Positions 58,047-64,000 of a DNA stretch of 64,000 bases are shown piece after piece. Below the pieces are notes generated by a model that was not told where the DNA came from, made no database searches, and was given only the letters and a program-made list of their open reading frames with translations. The DNA is taken from NCBI RefSeq assembly GCF_958295425.1, contig NC_081154.1, positions 2,424,890-2,488,889 on the forward strand, given 5' to 3'. Source of the DNA: Solea solea. Taxonomy: Eukaryota > Chordata > Actinopteri > Pleuronectiformes > Soleidae. A program made the translations under genes and the position numbers. The first letter of the stretch is position 1. Each line of letters starts with the position of its first letter.

Positions 58047-58855
58047 AATGGAGCAAGGCAAGCCCGAAAAAGCAACTACACTTTAGTAACAAGCCCAAAT
58101 AAGCAACTACACTCTAAAAACAAGCCCAAAAAAGCAACTACACTTTAGTAACAAGCCCAAATAAGCAACTACACTCTAAAAACAAGCCTAAATAAGCAAC
58201 TACACTTTAGTAACAAGCCCAAAAAAGCAACTACACTTTAGTAACAAGCCCAAAAAAGCAACTACACTTTAGAAACAAGCCTAAATAAGCAACTACACTC
58301 TAAAAACAAGCCTAAATAAGCAACTACACTTTAGAAACAAGCCTAAATAAGCAAGTACACTCTAAAAACAAGCCTAAATAAGCAACTACACTCTAAAAAC
58401 AAGCCCAAATAAGCAACTACACTTTAGAAACAAGCCCAAATAAGCAACTACACTCTAAAAACAAGCCTAAATAAGCAACTACACTTTAGAAACAAGCCCA
58501 AATAAGCAACTACACTCTAAAAACAAGCCTAAATAAGCAACTACACTCTAGAAACAGGCCCAAATAAGCAACTACACTCTAAAAACAAGCCCAAATAAGC
58601 AACTGCACTTTAGAAACAAGCAACTACACTCTAAAAACAAGCCTAAATAAGCAACTACACACTAGAAACAAGCCCAAATAAGCAACTACACTTTAGAAAC
58701 AAGCCCAAATAAGCAACTACACTCTAAAAACAAGCCTAAATAAGCAACTACACTCTAGAAACAAGCCCAAATAAGCAACTACACTCTAAAAACAAGCCTA
58801 AATAAGCAACTACACTCTAGAAACAAGCCCAAATAAGCAACTACACACTTAAGAA
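58047..58855. repeat. 31-bp satellite (about 25 copies)
   Basis: The unit starts caagcccaaataagcaacta and continues cactctaaaaa. Two alternating subtypes are visible (caagcct with ctctaaaaa, caagccc with tttagaaa), implying a 62-bp higher-order unit in part of the array. No protein-coding content. Confidence 0.96.
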
Positions 58856-60424
58856 ACAATCTGTGAAAATTCCAACCGTTTCTGAAAGTTGAGAAGTTGA
58901 GAATCAGCATCTTTTTTCGCGAGGAGAGAGTTAGAAAAACGCCTGTGCATTCTGACAAAGACTCAAACAAACGTGATTGTAAATATTCTTTATACTGTTC
59001 AAATTTCAAATTTAACTGCAGTGTTTTTCTAAATTAACCTTTTTTTTTTCTTCATTTCAAATTGTTAAAACAGTATAACAGTACAATAACTGCCAGATAT
59101 CAGAAGTTATTCTGGGAAAAATAGGCAAAAGCACTTCGTTACAGGACATTCTTTGGCTCCTTTATGGTTAAAATAAGCCAAAAAAAAAAGGGGCGTTTAA
59201 GGGTTAACACATCTACACATGACTCCAAATGATTCAAATGTATTTCAAAAAAACGATATGCAGTCAACTTAAATGCATTTTATCTTTATTAATTCAGTGC
59301 AGAACTACGGGACATCACGCTCAAATAAGTCATTTAGCAGAGGTGATAAAGCCAGGATTTTCTTGTTAATGAAAGAAATATGGCAGTGATTGGATATGTG
59401 GACCAATAAAAGCTTTCATATGAAAGGCAATAATGAATAATGGCTTCACCTTATCTCTCCGTAATAAACTGTGTCGACACAGAGAGGCCGCTTGCTTGTG
59501 CACTTCTTCAGACTTTATTTAGAATTTGAATGACTCGTGATTAGGAGTGTAACATGACACTTTTTGCAGCATGTAAGATAATGCAGTTTTCATATTCAGT
59601 CAGTAACAATTCAACCGAGCTGTCACGGGAAAAGTGAGAATGGCGATATAATTGCTGCACTCAGCATCAGAAAACCTGGAATTGAAAATGATGAATGTGT
59701 CAATGATTAATATAACAAAAAGTGCACTATTTTTATAATATTTCTGATTATGATTCATCATTTGTGCTGCTTTCATTTCGATCTTTAATATTGATTTAAA
59801 TGTGTTATCCCAGCATATTGACAAATAAGAAACCAGGGTTAAGTCTAACCAAGCATTTTGTCATGAACTAATTGCGAGGCTTTATTTTTAAACTCCAAAA
59901 TCTCATTATTTTTCAGATGAGATCACAACTCTCACGTCCAATTTCTTCCTGGCAATTCATCAATGACTGCGTCCGCATAAAAGACGAAGCAATCAAATAT
60001 AAAACGATATTAAAAAAACATATGTCTGATATTTAAGAATAATCCTGAGAGGTGCAATTAAAAAGACAGACGTTCACAATTAAATAGACAAACAAATCGA
60101 CCAACAAGCTGTGAAGTGTGTGAGACATGGACATCTTTATTCGGGATTTGTTTTGCTCCAGGGTAAGATCACCATCAAAGATCACCAAAAGCATGTATCC
60201 TGGTGTTTGTGCTCATTCATAAGTCCCCTCGTGCCTCACATCCACGGGCATCGTTTGACCCAAGTGGCAGCTGACGATCGCAATGCCTCTCATTACAACG
60301 TGAACTCCCGTTGTGAACCCTCTAGAGCGGCGCCATGGTGACATTTCACAAAGTGGAAGTTCAGACGAGTCACCAGCTAGTAGGCAGCTATTGGACGATA
60401 TCAGCCGTCACGTAACATACTCTC
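58856..60424. other. 1.6 kb without recognisable features
   Basis: AT-rich, apparently unique DNA. No exon or clear repeat was found. Confidence 0.6.
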
Positions 60425-60655
60425 AGCCATCTGTCTTCTACCACTTATCCAAGATTGGGTCGTGTGGGGGGGGGCTCAGCTTGAGCAGAGAAGCACAGAC
60501 TTCCGTCTCCCCACGGCCACTTCGCCCAGCTCTTCCGGTAAGAATCCCGAGGCGTTTCCAGGCCAGCTGAGAGACATGCGAGTCCTGGCTCTTCCCTGGT
60601 AGGACGTGCCCAGAACATCCCACCAGGGAGGTGTCCAGGACGCATCTGGCTCACA
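60425..60655 (-). pseudogene. LINE ORF2 C-terminal and 3' end, minus strand
   Basis: Minus-strand frames give, with frameshifts, RTRMSLSWPGNASGFLPEEL then GEVAVGRRKSVLLC and LSPPPHDPILDK, which correspond to the last residues of a fish non-LTR retrotransposon protein (the ...SRLAWERLG..PEEL.EVAG.R..W..LL.LLPP.P motif family). The end is followed by gataagtggtagaagac and tggctgagag, a tail like that of the SINEs in this window. Confidence 0.65.
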
Positions 60656-60870
60656 TACACCATCCATCCATCCATCTTTTTCCTCCACATGAGGGTTGCG
60701 CGGGGGGGGGGGGGGGGGGGCTGTCCAGGATACAGTTCGCCAGTCCATCACAGGGACATACATAGAGACAAACAACCGTCCACTCTCACACTCGCTAACA
60801 CTCACAGTCAATTTAAAGTGTCCAATTTGCCTGAAGGCCCTGGTATACTTCCGCGCCAAGATTTGGAACC
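60656..60870 (-). mobile_element. SINE fragment, minus strand
   Basis: On the minus strand: attggacactttaaattgac, gtgagagtggacggttgttt, tccctgtgatggactggcga, then a C run (a G run on the + strand at 60700-60720), ccctcatgtggagg and a ggatggatggatgg tail at 60661-60675. The tRNA head is missing. Confidence 0.75.
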
Positions 60871-61887
60871 GCACGCTAAGAGTGTGTTGATTGCGTGTGG
60901 CTAGCACATGTGCAAACTCAATTTCTGCCCCACCACTAGGTGGCGTCTCACTCATCAGAAGTCACTCATTCTTTGCATCTTAGTTGATTAGAAAGAAAGC
61001 TCTAGTTTGCATATTTACATAACATGTGGTTTAAACACATTACCTTTGCTTTGCAGGTTTGCATATTTTCTTCTTTTTTTCAGTTCCTTCATGGATCAGA
61101 AAATCCCGTCTGCACCATTCAAATTCCTATGAATTATAGATAACCACAGAAGTAACCCCCCTCCTGCTGATGTGCCGCTGTCTTATTTTTATTGAAGAAG
61201 AAAAGAAATAATACTTTTGCTTCTGCGATTATTATGGATTAGGCTTGAACTTTACAGAGGCGTTTTGGTAATGTAGTGAAATGAGAGCACAGGGATGTGA
61301 GTTCTTTGGACATTTGGATATTAACGGATGATTGTTGATGTGTTCTCTGAAAGCAGAAAGGAAAAATGCAAAGAAAAAGTCATGCATGTGTGTGAAGTAG
61401 CTGAGGAGGCTTAGGTTTAAAGATGGCACAGCTTGACAAACACTAAATAACATTAGACCACCGTTCTCTTCAAGATTTTATTTGAACAAGAACCTGTGGT
61501 TCTTTCTGGATGACACGGCTTGTCTTTTTTTTAGCTTTTCGTAACGCAGGAGAGGAACACTGCATTTGTCTGATTGTGGTCGTGCTCTCGTAATAGAGCT
61601 GTCGTGTGTCCAGACTTTAGACGTCGTTTCTCAGGTCCACTGGTCTCCGTGTCGATGTGCCCCTGCATGGGCGAGACGCTCCTCAAGATACTCCTGACAG
61701 CTGTGTGATTAGAAAAAGTGTCGTATGAATGAATGAATGGGTGAATGACAGCACTGAGTGACCGTTTACCATTCGTCACAGTAAAGGCAATCTATGTTTG
61801 CAGTGTTTAATTGATGCTCTGCATTTTGTACAAGTGACTCGCCATAGTGCATTTCAATGAATGTAGTTCATATATAGTTTATATAGT
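60871..61887. other. No gene seen
   Basis: AT-rich with one T run (61526-61533). No supported exon. Confidence 0.55.
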
Positions 61888-61889
61888 TA

Positions 61890-61937
<48 letters not shown>

Positions 61938-62072
61938 TATATGTATGTATGTATGTATGTATATATATATACATACATATACTGTATATACAGTATATAT
62001 ACAGTATATGTATGTATGTATGTATATATATATATATACATATACTGTATATATATATACAGTATATGTATG

Positions 62073-62122
<50 letters not shown>

Positions 62123-62135
62123 TATATGTATTGTG
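61888..62135. repeat. TA/TATG microsatellite cluster
   Basis: TA tracts interspersed with tatgtatgtatgtatg and tatacagtatat. Tyr/Ile-rich open frames on both strands are by-products. Confidence 0.95.
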
Positions 62136-62184
62136 GCATGCCATTCAGGAAATTAATTTAAGAATATACTGACTGAAATAAAAG

Positions 62185-62186
62185 TC

Positions 62187-62225
<39 letters not shown>

Positions 62226-62612
62226 AAAGTTTGAATATATATAAAGAAAGTCTGAATTCTGAATATATATAAAGAAAGTCTGAATATATATAAAGAAAGT
62301 CTGAATTCTGAATATATATAAAGAAAGTCTGAATATATATAAAGAAAGTCTGAATATATATAAAGAAAGTATGAATATATATAAAGTCTGAATTCTGAAT
62401 ATATATAAAGAAAGTCTGAATATATATAAAGAAAGTCTGAATATATATATAAAGAAAGTCTGAATATATATAAAGAAAGTCTGAATATATATAAAGAAAG
62501 TCTGAATTCTGAATATATATAAAAAAGTCTGAATATATATAAAGAAAGTCTGAATATATATAAAGAAAATCTGAATATATATAAAGAAAGTCTGAATATA
62601 TATATATTTTCA
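62185..62612. repeat. Minisatellite of AAAGAAAGTCTGAATATATAT
   Basis: About 19 copies of a 20-21 base unit aaagaaagtctgaatatata with occasional gaattct insertions. Confidence 0.95.
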
Positions 62613-62750
62613 GTTGTGATGTTAAGTCACTATAATTGTGCAGAAGTCAAAAAATTAGACTGTTTTTCATTCACTTTTGTTCATAAAAACGAGTCAAGCG
62701 AACTTTGAACTGTGACATATTTCCAAATTTCACAATTGCGTGTTTGTATA
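62605..62750. repeat. Dispersed repeat copy matching 42330-42545
   Basis: See the copy at 42330-42545; shared words include gaactttgaactgtgac and ttgttcataaaaacga. The left edge joins the minisatellite at 62185-62612. Confidence 0.7.
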
Positions 62751-63034
62751 GTTCATCAGGTTGTGCTGAAAAACACGGATATAAGACAATATGTTGCACA
62801 TTATTATACTCTCTGAACGTTTAAACATAAAAGCAGTCAAAATGCTCTGTGTTCAAAGGCGGATTATTGTCCAAATATTGTTATTTTTGTTGAAATAGTT
62901 GTATAGCTTAGCATGAAGAGGGCAGGAAATACAACTGAGTCCTCAAAAAATGAGCATCAAGCCTTTCTCAGTACAGTCAAGGTGTGTGTCATATGTTATC
63001 TTATGTTGGATGTAACTGGCACGAAGGACAGACT

Positions 63035-63071
63035 GTGTGTGTGTGTGTGTGTGTGTGCGTGTGTGTGTGCA
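63035..63071. repeat. GT microsatellite
   Basis: GT tract directly before the CpG-rich block at 63105. Confidence 0.95.
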
Positions 63072-63104
63072 GACAGAGCATCAAACTGCCGAGTCTAAGT
63101 TCAG

Positions 63105-63198
63105 AAGCAGTCAGTGCGCGAGTCTCGCAGCGGACGCAGCGTCTCCTGCAGGAGCAGCAGCAGCAGCAGCTTCTCCTTCTCTAGGACCATATTTATCC
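63105..63198 (+). other. Possible noncoding first exon of an unseen gene
   Basis: CpG-rich in AT-rich surroundings (gtgcgcgagtctcgcagcgg acgcagcg split over 63114-63141), includes a short CAG tract (63155-63172), and ends in a strong donor tcc|gtaagtg at 63199. No long open frame runs through. It could be a promoter-proximal first exon of a gene beyond the window. Evidence is compositional only. Confidence 0.3.
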
Positions 63199-63588
63199 GT
63201 AAGTGACGGCGCGTGTTATTCCTCACAAATTGCACAGTTTTGTGCGGCAGATGCCACAAACCACGCGGACACTGTGTAAGTAATTTACTATTGTGCATGC
63301 ATATTCACGTTTTTCCATCAATAGACGTTGGAGATAAAAAAGAAAAAAAGAAAGAAAGTCATTATAGCGTATTTAGTTTGGTATCCATTTGATTTATATT
63401 TGTCCATAATTGATGTGATTCTGAAGTGATGGAAGAAGCTTATCATATATGCAGCTGCTGAACTGCATGCAAATCTACAGTAAAGGCATCAAACACAGTC
63501 ATGATGTTTCATACTGCTGCTCAGCTGCTTATTGATGCTCCTATGTTGTCAGGTGGAGTCATGAGTCAGTCAGTCAAATATATATCTT

Positions 63589-63589
<1 letters not shown>

Positions 63590-63643
<54 letters not shown>

Positions 63644-63652
63644 ATATATAAT
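63590..63652. repeat. TA microsatellite
   Basis: TA tract ending in tgtgtgtatatataa. Confidence 0.95.
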
Positions 63653-63794
63653 ATGGTCTGTGACTGAATGCTCCCTGTTTATTGTAGTGAAGTCCGATTT
63701 TTTTCAACCAGCAGATGGTCACTGAACTGTCATGTCATATAATATAATAATGTGTAATGTATAATATAAATGTAAAATGTGATGTAATGTAATA

Positions 63795-63990
63795 TAATAT
63801 ACATTCATCTGTGGATTATTCAGTAATTGTTTGGTCCATAAAAATGTCAGAAAAAAAAATGTCAGTCAGTGTTTTTCAAACCTGGGAATGATTCAGTTTG
63901 AATGATTTCTTTTGTTACCCACAGCAAAGAAACCAGAACATGTCCACATTTAAGAAGCTGATAAATTAGAAAACTTGTTTTAACAATGGA
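63795..63990 (+). repeat. Fragment of the fish repeat also seen at 17885-18170
   Basis: Phrases attattcagtaattgtttgg, tccataaaaatgtcagaaaa and cacatttaagaagctgataa. It reaches almost to the window edge, so the end is unknown. Confidence 0.65.
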
Positions 63991-64000
63991 AAAAAAAACA

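Overview
This window looks like a piece of a teleost fish nuclear genome. The genes have many short exons separated by GT-AG introns. The DNA between them is packed with microsatellites, minisatellites, tRNA-derived SINEs of the common fish type, degenerate non-LTR retrotransposon pieces and small DNA transposons. Nothing bacterial, viral or plasmid-like was seen, and no tRNA, rRNA or CRISPR array. Two protein-coding genes can be rebuilt exon by exon, both on the + strand. All coordinates and splice calls were made by eye, and family names rest on recognition rather than on a search.

Positions 1-29,750 are gene-poor. They hold simple-sequence arrays (CTAC satellite at 1-352, 21-bp array at 4505-4955, 44-bp satellite at 8813-10230, 30-bp array at 21778-22206, long TA, CA and GAA tracts), a clustered CCTAA-rich dispersed family (7385-8735 and elsewhere), two copies in opposite orientation of a common fish repeat (12185-12800 and 19495-20000), a transposon family with GGCAC-rich ends, and a minus-strand LINE wreck at 26250-27235. 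Some CpG-richer, non-repetitive blocks may be regulatory, but this cannot be decided here.

From about 29,820 to 43,990 lies gene 1: a CpG-rich noncoding first exon, then eleven coding exons (31912-43028) whose junctions all keep frame and give 928 residues. The protein has a signal peptide, four lamin-tail-like (LTD) units arranged as A-B-A'-B', one membrane helix near residue 882-904 and a short cytoplasmic tail. No function is known to me. One intron is of the GC-AG class, and the donor of exon 10 runs straight into a CA repeat.

From 46,900 to 56,162 lies gene 2, the fish ortholog of NLRC3, a cytosolic NOD-like receptor that damps innate and T-cell signalling in mammals. Eighteen exons encode 1134 residues: a CARD-like domain, a NACHT ATPase and an LRR array in which thirteen consecutive exons are exactly 84 nt, all in phase 2. 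The last long intron carries a 988-bp TA-flanked transposon with a pogo-type DNA-binding remnant, and the next two LRR exons have long TG repeats in place of a normal pyrimidine tract.

Positions 56,311-64,000 are again intergenic: two SINEs, the 3' end of a LINE that shares its tail with them, a 31-bp satellite, TA-rich arrays and, near 63,105-63,198, a possible first exon of an unseen downstream gene. Genes 1 and 2 sit 2.9 kb apart in the same direction. Whether they work together is unknown.
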